From contig LR990058.1 of assembly GCA_905147135.1 (NCBI GenBank), forward strand, positions 13,801,349 through 13,865,348: a stretch of 64,000 nt of DNA, written 5' to 3'. This document shows positions 1-10,438 of the stretch, piece after piece. This DNA comes from Blastobasis lacticolella (Eukaryota; Arthropoda; Insecta; Lepidoptera; Blastobasidae). Within the stretch, counting starts at the first letter, position 1, and each line of letters begins with the position of its first letter. A program made the position numbers and the translations under genes. Under the pieces are notes generated by a model. That model was given only the letters and a program-made list of their open reading frames with translations, was not told the origin of the DNA and ran no database searches.

Positions 1-198
1 TGGCGCCCTCTACCCTGCTGCTGCGTTCCAGTGTGCCAATTGCCTTAATAATATTTTTCAAGTCAGTCAAATTCTTTGTTATGACTTTTATGAATGACGT
101 TCTATGACGGAAAAATGACATGGCATAAGTTGCCATACAGAGATTTTTATTTTATTCTTTTTAAAAAGCGATTCGGACTAAGCGTGGTCTTATTATAT

Positions 199-422
199 CA
201 GCGTTGCCAGATCGTACCTTTTGGTACGTATTTATTGCTTACTGGCACTACCGGCGAGTAAATAAGGTCTTGGCTTGTCAAAATAACGCCATTTTGTTGG
301 CTACAACCCCCCTCCCCATCCTAATAAAATAGAAGAGTAGGTAAACCGTACTTTTTTAGCAATTTTCGTACAATTTTAGGAGCCCGGACGTACTTTTTTG
401 GAGACTACTGCTGGTAACACTG
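199..422. mobile_element. candidate hAT-like MITE
   Basis: The left end reads CAGCGTTGCCAG and the right end CTGGTAACACTG. Their inverted comparison (CAGCGTTGCCAG against CAGTGTTACCAG) matches 10 of 12. A CAG start followed by GTTGCCA is typical of hAT termini. No convincing 8-bp target duplication is visible and no coding remains. This is a tentative call from one copy. Confidence 0.35.
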
Positions 423-716
423 GTACTTACATCCACGTGATCGTGATTTTGATAGTTTTAAAAAATCTATTCGGTCCAAATTTGTAAAGAAATATCTCAA
501 AAATGCTTTGGATGCGGAGTCGGTTATTTTGACAACCTTTGAGCAGTCGTGCTTCCGGCCTACTCTGATAACACCAGCAATTTCTTATGGAAAAAAATAT
601 TGTCTTAAGAATCCGGATTAGGTTCCGGATTAATTCACATCATAACAGTACGTAACGTACATATGTAGATTAGGTAGACAATAAAGTATGGGTCATGTCC
701 CATAAATTCTACATCC

Positions 717-975
717 TCATCATAATCATCATCATCCGAACAGTCAGTCACGGCTTCTGTTAGTGACCGCTTTCCGACTCATTTTCCATTCCATAAACCA
801 TTGACTCTTGCATCAGACTCGGCGATGTCAATCCATCGTTTCTTGGGTCTTCCGCAGGAGTAGGTTTCCTGATACAGGAAGGTTTAGGTAACTATTATCC
901 ACGTACCCCTGGGGCTTACGCAACACGTAACCAAACCAGCGAAGGCGAGCCTCTTCGATATTATCCGCGATATTT
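717..975 (-). mobile_element. RTE-like LINE, C-terminal fragment (degenerate)
   Basis: Read on the minus strand, the block from about 972 gives EEARLRWFGYVLRKPQGYV, then after a frameshift RPKKRWIDIAESDARVNGL. This is the conserved C-terminal end of the reverse transcriptase ORF of RTE-like non-LTR retrotransposons. A (GAT)n-like run at 717-738 is the expected 3' tail. It is dead: 5' truncated and frameshifted. Confidence 0.72.
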
Positions 976-1458
976 ATTTATTTATTAAATCTTCATGCAC
1001 AAAATAGTACAAAGGCGGACTTAAAGCTAAAATAGCCTTATCTACCAGTCAACCAGGAGATAAAGGGTAAAGAAAAAGTAAGGCGGTGCAAGAGAAGCTA
1101 CTAAACAAGATGGAGGAGGGGAACCGTTAATGCAATTATAGCCGAACCAGAGATAACAGTACAGATAAATAGATAGATAACTGAAAATAAATAATATAAA
1201 TATAATAAAGCTAGAAATAAACGTGAGTGAGTGGGTAATATAGCAAGAATAGATAACCATACATATATTGCACAAGTAAAGGAGAGACAAAACCAGAAGC
1301 TCAGTCAAACATGGGGGAGATCGGAGACAAACTCGTGAGCCCCAACACTAAAGATCATTGAGGTAATACTCACGAACAGCTTTCTTAAATGAGTATTTGC
1401 TGGAGAGCAATCTAAGATCGGGAGGATACCTCTCACGCCAAGGCAACCACAGATGTAC
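976..1458 (-). other. LINE 3'-end-like tail and unassigned AT-rich DNA
   Basis: A (TTTA)n run followed by a short 'tgcacaaaatagtac' stretch at 978-1015 resembles the segments at 21640 and 34060, which look like 3' ends of minus-oriented retroelements. The remainder to 1458 has no supported gene. Small open frames here have no recognisable motif. Confidence 0.35.
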
Positions 1459-2022
1459 CTACTCGTCACGCACTCGATCAAGTCGCGTAACGCCATACAT
1501 CCACCTTAGAATCTTCATTTCGTTGGCGTGGAGTTCGCGGACGTAAAGCATCACAAGCCTAATTATGCTCTTGTTTATGAAGCCCCTTGATCGAGAAATT
1601 AGGGTAACAGGTGACCGCCGTGAGCTCCCGCCATTTGGTCCAAGCTCCAAGTATCTAGGGCTATTTTCCAGGGGGGGCCGGGCCCCTGAGGATTCCTTGA
1701 TTGTATTTAATTGAAATTATGTTTGTATGATTTTTTTTATGTACATACGGTATATCCGGGGGTGGGCACGCCTCCCCCTTCTTACGCCTATGCTCAAGAT
1801 CCCTAATACAGATAGCCAAATACTCTGTTTTGGCGATGATTAGCTTCAAATCACCGTTTTCTAGCACTTCCTTCCACTCAAAGTCCTGCCTAAGCTTGCT
1901 CACCAGTATGATCTCATCAGCGTATTTCATAAGCCGAAGAGGCATGTCCTGAATTTCCGCTGAGAGGACATCGACCAAGACGCAGAACAAGTATGGGCTC
2001 GACACTGAACTCTGGTGAACAT
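1459..2022 (-). mobile_element. RTE-like LINE, reverse-transcriptase fragment
   Basis: Minus-strand translation contains VHQSSVSSPYLFCVLVDVL and then KYADE. These correspond to the 'HQGSVLSPLLF' and 'YADD' blocks of the polymerase. Further along are YLELGPNGG and ILRWMYGVTRLDRVRDE, matching the domain C-terminal to the palm. The second catalytic Asp is Glu (YADE instead of YADD). An apparent insertion or deletion lies near 1650-1760, where frames break in low-complexity sequence. The TIR element at 2023-2278 abuts it immediately upstream of the HQGS block. Non-functional remnant. Confidence 0.7.
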
Positions 2023-2278
2023 CAGTAGCCGTATTCACAATGATTCGAAACCGTTTCCGAACGATTCGACACGAAATTCGTAAGCGGCGAATCTGTATCG
2101 ATCGATTCGAAAACTGTTATTCTGAATCCCGATAGATTCCACAGAAACTCTACTCATATAACATATGAAAATTACATCAAAATTAACTGAAACCACATTT
2201 TCCTAAGAACTTTTGCGGGGTCCTTTGTCGATTTCGTATCCTAATCCGATTTCCGAGCCATTGTGAATACGGCTACAG
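2023..2278. mobile_element. TIR element, 256 bp (MITE-256), copy 1
   Basis: The left end CAGTAGCCGTATTCACAATG matches the inverse of the right end CATTGTGAATACGGCTACAG with one mismatch over 20 bp. A second copy lies at 61491-61747 and is alike along its whole length. No coding capacity. It sits against RT coding sequence of an RTE-like LINE, so it inserted after that LINE. Confidence 0.7.
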
Positions 2279-3070
2279 GTGACCGTTATTGGTCATATAG
2301 GCCGAATTTCCAGTACAAAATGAAGTTTATTTTAATTGATCATAATTATTTTCCCACAATGATTCCAGAATTATCGCCATAGTAGTAGTCGTAGAAAATA
2401 AAAAATCCTTTCCAATGACATACCTATAGCTCAACGTTGTTGGTCATATAGGCTGGGTTGTCTGGGCCTCCTTTAAAAGTATTATCGTAGAGAGAAAAAT
2501 ATTGCCTACAATACGTGTATTATTTTGAATACTGAACCCGCGAACCGCATCCAAACTGCTAGGTATTCATGGCACTGAAATGCCATCTACCATCATTATA
2601 ATGCAACAAATTAAAACCTTAACACTAAGGTGTGTAAGCGTGTTCGTGGTTAAGGTAATTTCAAATAGATGGCGCTGTAGTCTATAAACTGCCTAACGCG
2701 CCAGTAACTAAATGAGGTTCCAGATCTTCCGCTAGATGTCGGTAATAAGTATACTCCAAGGCCGTACGATGGTGTTACAGTAGGTATTATTTTTCTCTGT
2801 GGTGGTACAGTCTGGATCATTATTTAAAGTGATGCTACTGTAGTAAGATAGTATTTCATAGTACCTAACCAAAAACATTCCATGTGAAATTGGTTTGTCA
2901 AGCTTTGCAAGCAAGTTTCACAGTGAAAAAGTTATTAGATCTCACGAAGAGCCAAGCCTTATAACTCTACAAAGCCAAATTCGTCCATGGGCTTTTTATT
3001 TTGCCTCGAATGAAAACCGCTCGGGTTTTCAGCATAAAAAATTCGATATTTTGATGCATTATGCTGATTT
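2279..3070. other. no gene seen; short direct repeat
   Basis: The string 'ttggtcatatagg' occurs at about 2289 and again at about 2439, so a small local duplication is possible. A short plus-strand frame at 2895-3101 has no recognised motif and runs into SINE-B. Otherwise nothing supportable. Confidence 0.4.
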
Positions 3071-3508
3071 TGGCCGTGTGGTGTCCGGCAGAGTAGAATA
3101 GCACCAACCCTTTACACTCATGGGTGTCGCACAAGGCGACTAATGTTTTCGAGGCAAAAGATTAAGAGTCTCCGTAGTCTGGAAAATGGGCAGCAGCATT
3201 TTCCATTGTATTATTTAAACACTGCGATCTCCAACCCGCCTGCCAAGCGTGGAGATAAATAATAAATAAAAATAAAAATTTGATTTATTAGTTCACACAA
3301 AGGTTACATAATTTCGTTGATAATCATATAAGGTACTAACATAACGCCTTTGTGGGAACCTGGAGTCTGAAAAAGGCTGAATACCTGTACTACAGATCTC
3401 CAGGCTCCCCCCCACAGATGAGATCAATATATCAGAAAAAAGATAAAAAATAAAAAATAAAGTGTGAATGCTTATATATGAGACGTGTACGAGTGAGTGT
3501 GTATGTGC

Positions 3509-3554
<46 letters not shown>

Positions 3555-3630
3555 CAATAACCTCCCTTTTCGTGGGAGAGGCCCTAAGTCCTGCAGTGGA
3601 CTGTTACGGGCTGTGATGATGATGCTGATT
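3071..3630 (+). mobile_element. SINE-B copy 1, split by a 300-bp insert
   Basis: SINE-B is a roughly 260-bp dispersed family. It starts with 'ggccgtgtggtgtccggc', has a middle 'ctgccaagcgtggagatta', and ends with 'ctgcagtggactgttatggg' plus (GAT)n. Here the 5' part (3071-3252) and the 3' part (3553-3630) are separated by about 300 bp of A-rich sequence and a GT microsatellite, at the point where other copies run straight through ('ggagattatggcaata'). Other copies lie near 8570, 9046, 22404, 23935, 26464, 30383 and 36629. Confidence 0.7.
3511..3553. repeat. (GT)n microsatellite
   Basis: Uninterrupted GT dinucleotide run of about 20 units inside the segment that interrupts SINE-B copy 1. A minus-strand frame through it translates to a His/Thr run and is not a gene. 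Confidence 0.95.
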
Positions 3631-4174
3631 TTCCCTATTTTTGAATAGTACTCTTTCGGCGTTGTCAATGTGATTTTCCAAACTACTAAACCGATTTTAA
3701 TAAAGCTAAGAATTTTCACAGTGAAACCATTATTAACTCACTAGGAACCAATTTTACATGAAATGTTTTTGGTGGGATTTCTAAACTTTTTGTAATATGC
3801 ATGCACTACTAACCTTCTATCTAGCCTGTATACTGTTAATTCACTTTTCCAGCTATTCGGGAAGTGGTCTATTACGTTTAATTTTGTATACAGATCTGCG
3901 CCCTTCTATAATGGGGTTGAAAGGTAAAAGTTGCAGATTTTTTAGTTTTATTGCTACTTGTTTGCAAATCTGTATACCCTTCCCAGGACTTCAGGACTGC
4001 TTTATAATTTATTTACGGACCTGCACCTCCCTTTTATGAGTGTTGGTGGTTAAAAGTTACTCTCCAGGCTGCGTGCAAAATTTTAGCTTCCTGAGACTTC
4101 AACATGTGCTCTAGAAGTTTTGATGAGAAGTCAGTCAGTGCCGAAATCTTAGTTGCTAATCCGGAGGATGTTCT
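3631..4174. other. no gene seen
   Basis: It includes 'aaaccgattttaataaagct', a short motif also seen in variant form near 49480 and 40540, probably the edge of an old repeat. An 80-residue hydrophobic frame at 3797-4039 shows no domain, and nothing supports its expression. Confidence 0.35.
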
Positions 4175-4465
4175 CAAACCTGAGGAGTCCGCCTGGGTGA
4201 GTACCACCGCTTTACCTATTTCTGCGGTCAAGCAACGGAACACATAATGCTTTCATTGTTGTGTTCCGGTTAGAAGGATAAGGTAGCCAGCGATATAGCA
4301 GGCATGAGGCATTTCATTTTAGTCCTCACAGCGACAACGCACCTGCGGTTCTACATTTTTGTTACCTGCAACCTAAATGTAAGAATTGTAGATGTTATGG
4401 GCGACAGTTACCACTTACCATCAGGATAATCTACTCGTGTGTCATAGAGTAGAATTAAAAAAATA
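4175..4465 (-). repeat. repeat D copy 1 (dispersed, about 290 bp)
   Basis: Repeat D, in its plus orientation, runs 'aactgtcgcccataacat', 'aacaaaaatgcagaaccgca', 'actgtgaggactaagatga', 'ctggctaccttatcc', then 'ggtactcacccaggcggact'. This copy is inverted. Others lie near 20150 (-), 34447 (+), 37975 (+) and 48600 (+), with fragments at 7650, 10005, 13385 and 62296. No coding function was recognised and the class (SINE or MITE) is unresolved. Confidence 0.65.
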
Positions 4466-5100
4466 TATATAAATTCCAAAGTATAAAAGAGGATCTGAAA
4501 TTGATGAAACTTCATACGAAAACGTAATCATTTATCGTATCACATTTTATTTATGATATTCGTCATATCACAGATGGCCAAGTGGGCTCCGATCGCTCAC
4601 TAATTTTGGCGCCAAAAGGGGTAGGTATTGTTTAACTCAAGTGGCGCGAATTTAACGCAATTATTCTATTCGCATTGTGGGGTACGTATTGTTTGAAAGA
4701 TGAATTTATTGAGCAGCAAAATTTAGTTAGACATCTATTAGTTGTAATACCTACATACCTATATAAGATATTTATGTTTGTAGGTAGGAAGTTTCCACCA
4801 ACCAAACCTGTTTTGATATTGCCTATTATGAATTGGCTGCCATTTTACAGCTGCTTCTACATCCTTGAGTGGAAAGGGTTGGTGCCAAAGGTTACCCACA
4901 CGGCGGATAACGCCAAAATGGTGTCCAGAAATTGATTACTAATTGCTTTCTTGCTTACAATTGCTTACTCGATAGTTTGGTAGAAGATATCAAAACATAT
5001 AGAGTTCTGACGTGAAGCAAATGGGTCACCTGTCCGTAGTTCGCCTGCCCTGCGTAATTAGTGGTACAATATGACTCAAATATCGGTAAAAGTTAATTTT
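4466..5100. other. no gene seen
   Basis: AT-rich sequence without recognisable repeat or coding signal. The 86-residue frame at 4675-4935 has no motif. Confidence 0.35.
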
Positions 5101-5406
5101 AGCGTCGGTGGCCTAATGGTTAAGGGGTACGACTTGTATCCCGTGGTACTGGGTTGGAACCACAGTGCCGTCATGCAGGTACGTAGGGTATGGCTCTTTT
5201 CTGAGTTATGAAATTAGCTGAACACTAACCGATACCGTTACGGTGAGGGAAAACATCGTGATGAAACCTGCTACAGGCGACTGAATTTAATGTGCACCTA
5301 TCCATAATCCAATCTGGTCAGGTTCCTCTGTTAACAGGGTCGCGGATGTCAGATGGCAGTCGCTCTACTGTAATTACCTGGTGAGCACAATCGGGACATT
5401 AACAGG
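5101..5406 (+). mobile_element. SINE-A copy 1 (tRNA-headed)
   Basis: SINE-A begins with a tRNA-like head ('gtcggtggccgagtggttaa', then 'ggttcgaatcc', resembling pol III A and B boxes). It has a body with 'acggtgagggaaaacatcgt' and 'cagtcgctccactgtaatta', and ends 'gagcacaaccgggacattaa'. This copy has a degraded head and a shortened 3' region. About 17 copies or pieces of this family occur in the window. Confidence 0.75.
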
Positions 5407-6335
5407 ATGTCTATGGTAGAACTTTGAATAGTATAAAGTACTTAAGATAGCAATAGAGCACACCCCGTCCCTACGGGGCGTCGCATCCGATGAAACCTGA
5501 AAAGCCCTTCCGGCTACAGGTGCTCCCAGGGGGTGTTTAGCACGTATGCGCCTAGTCCGGCCGGTCGGCTGGTACTCATGAGAGTTCACCGCCTCCCTCC
5601 CAACCGCTATACCGGAGGGTGCCCATTTCCTTTGCGTTCGTTATACCCCTCTCGCCCCTGGCAGCAGCATTTTATTTCGTGGGGCCGCTCTAAAAATGCT
5701 TAGAATTACTTAAGGAATAAATGTGGTGAAGCCCAAAGCTCTATTTATTTTATTAAGGTTCTGACCAATAGAGCCTCCACTAAGACAAGTGAAGGAACAT
5801 AGCTTTTTGTGGTTTCAATAGCAATTACTTATACAGATTTGATATCTTTTCCCACGCTGACCATGCGTGACAATAGCTAAGTCCGAATAAATACAATAAA
5901 TCAGAGTACGGCAATTATTGAATGACGCATCAGTTTTACTTTAAATCGCCCCTATTTATTTGGAATATTGCAATTTCTGACCATTTCATAAGTCACTGCT
6001 GTTTGCGAAGACAGAATAGTCGCTGGCATCAACCTAGATAAAATCTTAAAGGTAAGCGGAAAAAGTCTAGGTAGGTACATATAGGCGCTCAAATATTTCT
6101 CAGACTACCTATTTAAGCAATTTGAAAGGTTTCTTTCCCTTTTTCGGCCTGTTTAGGCTACGAGCCATCTTGATAAAACTGGTTTTAAAATAAAGAAAAC
6201 CGAATTAAATTCCGCAGACTACATAGATACTAACGTATATTTGCGTCGGAGGTTAAAATAAAAAGCTTGGTCTCCAGCAGTGGGTACTCAATTGTTCACT
6301 TTTGGATTTGTACCTAAAATCGGTATAAAATTATT
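5407..6335. other. GC-rich patch then AT-rich DNA, no gene seen
   Basis: Positions 5460-5660 are notably GC-rich ('ccctacggggcgtcgc', 'agtccggccggtcggctgg'). They may be an untranslated part of a retroelement, but no RT motif is visible. The rest is unremarkable. Confidence 0.3.
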
Positions 6336-6395
6336 TTTTTACCACTAAGGTGGCAAGCAAACGCACGGCCTGCCTGATGGTAAGCAGTTACTAGC
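6336..6395 (+). repeat. repeat F fragment ('accactaaggtggcaa')
   Basis: 'taccactaaggtggcaagca' followed by 'cggcctgcctgatggtaagc' recurs with variation at 25083-25145, and inverted in part near 20826. It is probably the end of a LINE-type repeat. It abuts the LINE remnant that follows. Confidence 0.45.
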
Positions 6396-6612
6396 CTAAT
6401 CATCAATCATTCCAGCCGGAAGACGCCCACTGCTGGGCATAGACCTCATCCAGAGATCTCCATAAATTACCAGGTCATCGGTCCACCTTGTGGGAGGATC
6501 TCGTTGCGTCTTCCGGTACCGTGGCCGCCACTTGAGTACTTTACTGCCCCATCGGCCATCTGTTCCGCGAGCTCTATGCCCTGCCCACTGCCACTTAAGC
6601 TGGCTATTCTTC
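6396..6612 (-). mobile_element. RTE-like LINE, C-terminal fragment
   Basis: The minus strand encodes LKWQWAGHRARGTDGRWG, then PPTRWTDDLV, and in a shifted frame YAQQWASSG before a stop. This is the classic C-terminal tail of an RTE-like ORF and corresponds to the plus-strand string 'gacgcccactgctgggcata'. 5' truncated and frameshifted. A scrap of SINE-A ('atggcagtcgctccactgta') lies directly beside it at about 6615-6640. Confidence 0.75.
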
Positions 6613-8569
6613 AGGTTAGATGGCAGTCGCTCCACTGTAATTGCTCCTCCTCCTTAATCGGTCCCCCAATGCTGAGGATCGTGACTCTGCCGACGCAGCA
6701 AGGACGTTCTCGTTCTCCATGTGCTGCGGTCGGCGGCGTCCTGCTGGGTCGCGCTCACCGCCATTTCCTGACATTTCGACACCTGGTTGAGCCATCGTTT
6801 GCCACTGTAATTACCTAATCCAAAATAATTACATAATCCGGTTCAGTGAAACTTACAATAGCATAAGTAAAATGTGGCGAATACTGAATGTGGCGTAAAA
6901 AGGATTATAACAAAACCATACTGAAGAAAAGACAATTGACCCCTCATTACTGTCATTTGCGGCCTTTACACGTAGGTACCTATATAAAGTTTGGACTGCA
7001 CACTAGGACTGCGTTCCGAACCGAGGATAAACCGTCGGTCCGTCCGTCAGTTCCAACAGCGGATCAAACTGTCACGCGCACGTTTCTGAACGAGGAGAGG
7101 AATGTCGTGAGGCATTTCTCGCGGTCCGAACAGCCTAATGTCCCACTCAGTCGAGTTCACAGCTTTTTCTATTAAAAATCTTTTAAAATTACCTCAGTTT
7201 ATCTTTTAAATTGTGCTGCGTTTTAGATAAATACACAACAACCAGACAATATAATTATAATACTTACAAAATTGAAGTCTTTATTTTGCAGCAATAGTAG
7301 GATTCTATTTTATCATCCAGCCTCATAGGCCATATGTGGCAAATGGCATTCAAATTACAAATAACCAATAACTCCGTTCGGTTTTGGCCTAATACCGTAA
7401 TTTATCGTTTGTGGTGACATCCGAATTATGCATTTCGCTTCCCCTATCTGTTAATGCAACAGGGCAGGATTCAGGTGCTCTATGAAAGGCGTTTCACTCG
7501 TTGTTGTAAAAAGGATGACGATTGAAAATTTTTTTTTTAGTTTGTCATGTAGGTCAGCAAACAAGAAATATTGGACATTTATTTTTTCTTATTTAAATAA
7601 AAAATAACGCCGACACAGTGCGTTGAAATGTTGCGTGACGTCGCGCTTGAGATCGTAGATAGATATTACTGGCGATAGTTACCTACAGCTTTCCATCAGG
7701 TGAGTTGTCTGCTCATTTGTCACTAAGTAATAGAATATAAATAATGTGATTTACTTCAAATAAAAGTGAATACATAGTGTTGAATAATAATTCAAACTCA
7801 GAAGTACCATGTTATACTATGTATCTTGTGTACAAACTGTTGTTGAATCAAAATAAATAAATAAATAAATACTTTGTGTATTGAATTGATAAGTTTAACA
7901 GCTTTTGTTATCACCAGAATAATAAGGTACCAGAAATAACGTTACACGTGCTGTGATAAGCGCATCCTTAGTGTTGACATTTTGAGCTTCTCCGAATAGA
8001 TCAATACAATTATTTTCTACAGAATGGAATGCGCTTTATAAATGGCAACACCAATCACAAATGTCAAGTTTGACAGTTTATTGTTTATTTATTAACAATC
8101 GACTAGATTAAAGATAATATCAATTTAAATACAGCAGTAAAACAATTGCAAGTATCGAATCAGCTGGTTAAATAATACAGTCGCTCGTCAAATATCAGTG
8201 AAGTTATTTGTTAATGTAATAAGTATTATTTTTATTACATTAACAAAAGGTAATTAAAATAATATTCATCATCTACTACTCAGGATATTACTAATCATCC
8301 TAGTGGTTATAACAGAATCTCTACCACACTTTGTGACAATGAGGAAACTACTATCTTCCCTAATACATCCCTGCTCTCTATTTAGGATTCTGCTCGCTAA
8401 CGGTCAAGGCGTGATGGTACAGAATTTCGTGGGATTATAATGCTTTTATTGCTTGTTTGAATACGGGGCAGTTAAGTTTGGAATTCTGCAAATTTTTAAT
8501 AAGTACCAGTTGGGGGTAGTGTAATATTAAAGTAATATTAAACCACGACAATGTTAACTTGGCTGTAAA
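6613..8569. other. no gene seen; repeat scraps
   Basis: It holds a GC-rich stretch (6660-6800), a repeat D-like scrap at 7648-7745 ('tttccatcaggtgagttgtc'), and an (AAAT)n-tailed segment ending near 7871 that looks like a retroelement 3' end. The 104- and 95-residue frames at 6504-6818 and 6888-7175 have no domain, and the first is antisense to the LINE. Confidence 0.4.
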
Positions 8570-8830
8570 AGTAGGCCGTGTGATGTCCGGCAGAGTAGAA
8601 TAGCACCAACCCCTTACACTCGTGGGTGTCGTATTAGGCGACTAATTAGAGGCAAAAGATCTACAGTCTCTGTAGGCAGGAAAATGGGCAACAGTGTTTT
8701 ACATTGTTATATTTTCAACACTGAGATCTCCAACAAGCCTGCCAAGCGTCGAAATTACGGCAATAATGCTCCATTTTCGTGGGAGAGGTCTTAAGTCCTG
8801 CAGCGGACTGTTATGGGCAGTGATGAAAAG
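8570..8830 (+). mobile_element. SINE-B copy 2
   Basis: Full-length match from 'aggccgtgtgatgtccggc' to 'ggactgttatgggcagtgatg'. It forms an inverted pair with copy 3 at 9046-9309, separated by about 215 bp. Confidence 0.75.
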
Positions 8831-9045
8831 TTTATCAATGGAACAAAAATATGTATTTATAAAAACCTTAAGCCTAAAGTTAGGTACGTCTTACAGTTAC
8901 TTTTGTGCCAATATTAAAGGCGTCCAGACGAAATTTAAGCTAGGTATCTCTAGGTTAGTTAGGCTAGGTTTTTTGTTAGGGTACCTAATGCTTTTTTAAT
9001 TTGTTGTTATGGTATTGTATATTTTATTTGTGTATCTATTCTATC

Positions 9046-9309
9046 ATCATCACAGCTCGTAACAGTCCACTGCAGGACTTAGGGCCTCTCCCACGAAAGG
9101 GGAGGTTATTGCCATAATCTTCACGCTAGGCAGGCGGGTCCACGCTAGGAGATCGCAGTGTTTCAATATAACAATGGAAAATGCTGCTGCCCATTTTCCA
9201 GACTACGGAGACTCTTGATCTTTTGCCTCGAAAACATTAGTCGGCTTGTACGACACCCATGAGAGTAAGGGGTTGGTGCTATTCTACTCTGCCGGACACC
9301 ACACGGCCA
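9046..9309 (-). mobile_element. SINE-B copy 3 (inverted)
   Basis: Begins 'catcatcacagctcgtaaca' (the inverse of the tail) and ends 'gccggacaccacacggcca' (the inverse of the head), so it is complete and minus-oriented. Together with copy 2 it makes a long inverted repeat. Confidence 0.78.
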
Positions 9310-9312
9310 ATA

Positions 9313-9584
9313 TCTATTCTATACATAGTTTAAAACAAAGTTGCTTCCCGCCGTATGTACGCTTGGATCTTTTAAACTACGCAACGGATTTAATACGGTT
9401 TTAAACAGTAGGTAGCGTGATCCAAGAAGAAGGTTAAGCAAGAAAAACAAGGTAGGTAAGGGTATCATAGGTGTATGGTAGGCGTAACGCAGGTGTATGG
9501 TAGGTGTAGGATAGATATAGGGTAGGTGTAGGGTAGGGTATAGGCAAGACGCCACCGAACGAAGTCGCGCCGGGTCCACTACTA
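9313..9584 (+). mobile_element. Helitron-like non-autonomous element with internal minisatellite
   Basis: Starts 'tctattctatacatagttta' and ends 'gcgccgggtccactac'. The same start, body ('tacgcaacggatttaatac') and end occur inverted at 17190-17406. A TC start and a GC-rich end running into CTAG-like bases fit Helitron-type elements. This copy carries a degenerate 'ggtgtagggta' minisatellite at about 9468-9545 that the other lacks. Confidence 0.55.
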
Positions 9585-9818
9585 AAAGATAAAAGGGTAG
9601 AGTGCGAAAAGGATAATAATGGACTTTTCTTCAGTACTTTATTCGCCACTTTTATTCACTCTTATAATGTGTCCATTGAAACACATATTATTACGCTCAG
9701 TGCGAGATTGTAGAATCAGATGCGTAGAATTGATAGGTATCGCTTTCGCTCGTTCGCTCGAAATCTCAATTTACAATCTCTTTACGTATAAGCGATATCA
9801 ATTGAGTACTTGTGCTTG
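9585..9818. other. no gene seen
   Basis: Short spacer. Contains 'gattgtagaatcagatgcg' and AT-rich sequence, no recognisable feature. Confidence 0.3.
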
Positions 9819-9997
9819 AGCGTCGGTGGCCGAGTAGTCACGGTATCCGATTTGTAAGCGAAAGGTACCGGGTTCGAACCCCACTGCGTCCATGTACCAA
9901 TGACTCTGTGCTGAGTTATGTGCATTAGTTGAACACTAACCGATTTTCTTACGAGGAGAGAAAACCTTTAAACAACTGGACATTCAGGCAACTGATT
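9819..9997 (+). mobile_element. SINE-A copy 2 (5' part with good tRNA head)
   Basis: The head 'gcgtcggtggccgagtagtc' with B-box-like 'ggttcgaacccc' is one of the best preserved tRNA-like heads. The body is lost after 'aggcaactgattttat'. A repeat D scrap ('gtgacagttaccgctactt') follows at about 10020. Confidence 0.72.
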
Positions 9998-10086
9998 TTA
10001 TTGAATGGCGTACATGTTGTAGGTGACAGTTACCGCTACTTCCTCAGTCCTCCTATAATAATCTAGAAGGCAGATACTAATTATAA

Positions 10087-10438
10087 ATAATCATCTTGGC
10101 GTTAATATCCCGGTTATGCTCTCGCGCACGAGAGCCCGGGGTCCGCCTTGACCATAATCTAGAATTAGGCAGTTCAAGTAATTACAGTGGAGCGACTGCC
10201 ATCTGACCTCCATGACCCTGCTACCAGCTGAACCTGAGCAGATTGAATCATAGTTACACATCCAGTCGCCTGAATGTGCAGGTTTCATCACGATGTTTTC
10301 GCCGTAAGAGCATCGGTTAGTATTCAACTAATGTACATAACTCAGAAAACAGTCATTGGTACATGGCCGGAGCGGGATTCGAACCCGGGACCACTGGCTT
10401 ACGAGTCGTATACTCTAACCGCTCAGCCACCGACGCTC
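10087..10438 (-). mobile_element. SINE-A copy 3 (near complete, inverted)
   Basis: Runs from the inverted tail 'cttggcgttaatatcccggt' to the inverted head 'gctcagccaccgacgctctt', including the inverted B box 'gggattcgaacccggga'. With copy 2 it forms an inverted pair. Confidence 0.8.

Noticed and set aside
1661..2038. Live reverse transcriptase gene
   Set aside because: The catalytic motif is YADE, the frame is broken near 1650-1760 and a TIR element abuts it. It is a relic.
3432..3719. Protein with a His/Thr repeat
   Set aside because: Product of the GT microsatellite read in frame.
4034..4243. Conserved peptide in repeat D (AVVLTQADSSG also at 20101-20349)
   Set aside because: The shared peptide follows from nucleotide similarity of repeat copies. 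Other copies have stops and no coding pattern is apparent.
9823..9895. Functional tRNA gene
   Set aside because: The A- and B-box-like strings and tRNA length are present, but the segment is the head of a dispersed SINE, continues into SINE body and lacks a clean acceptor stem pairing.
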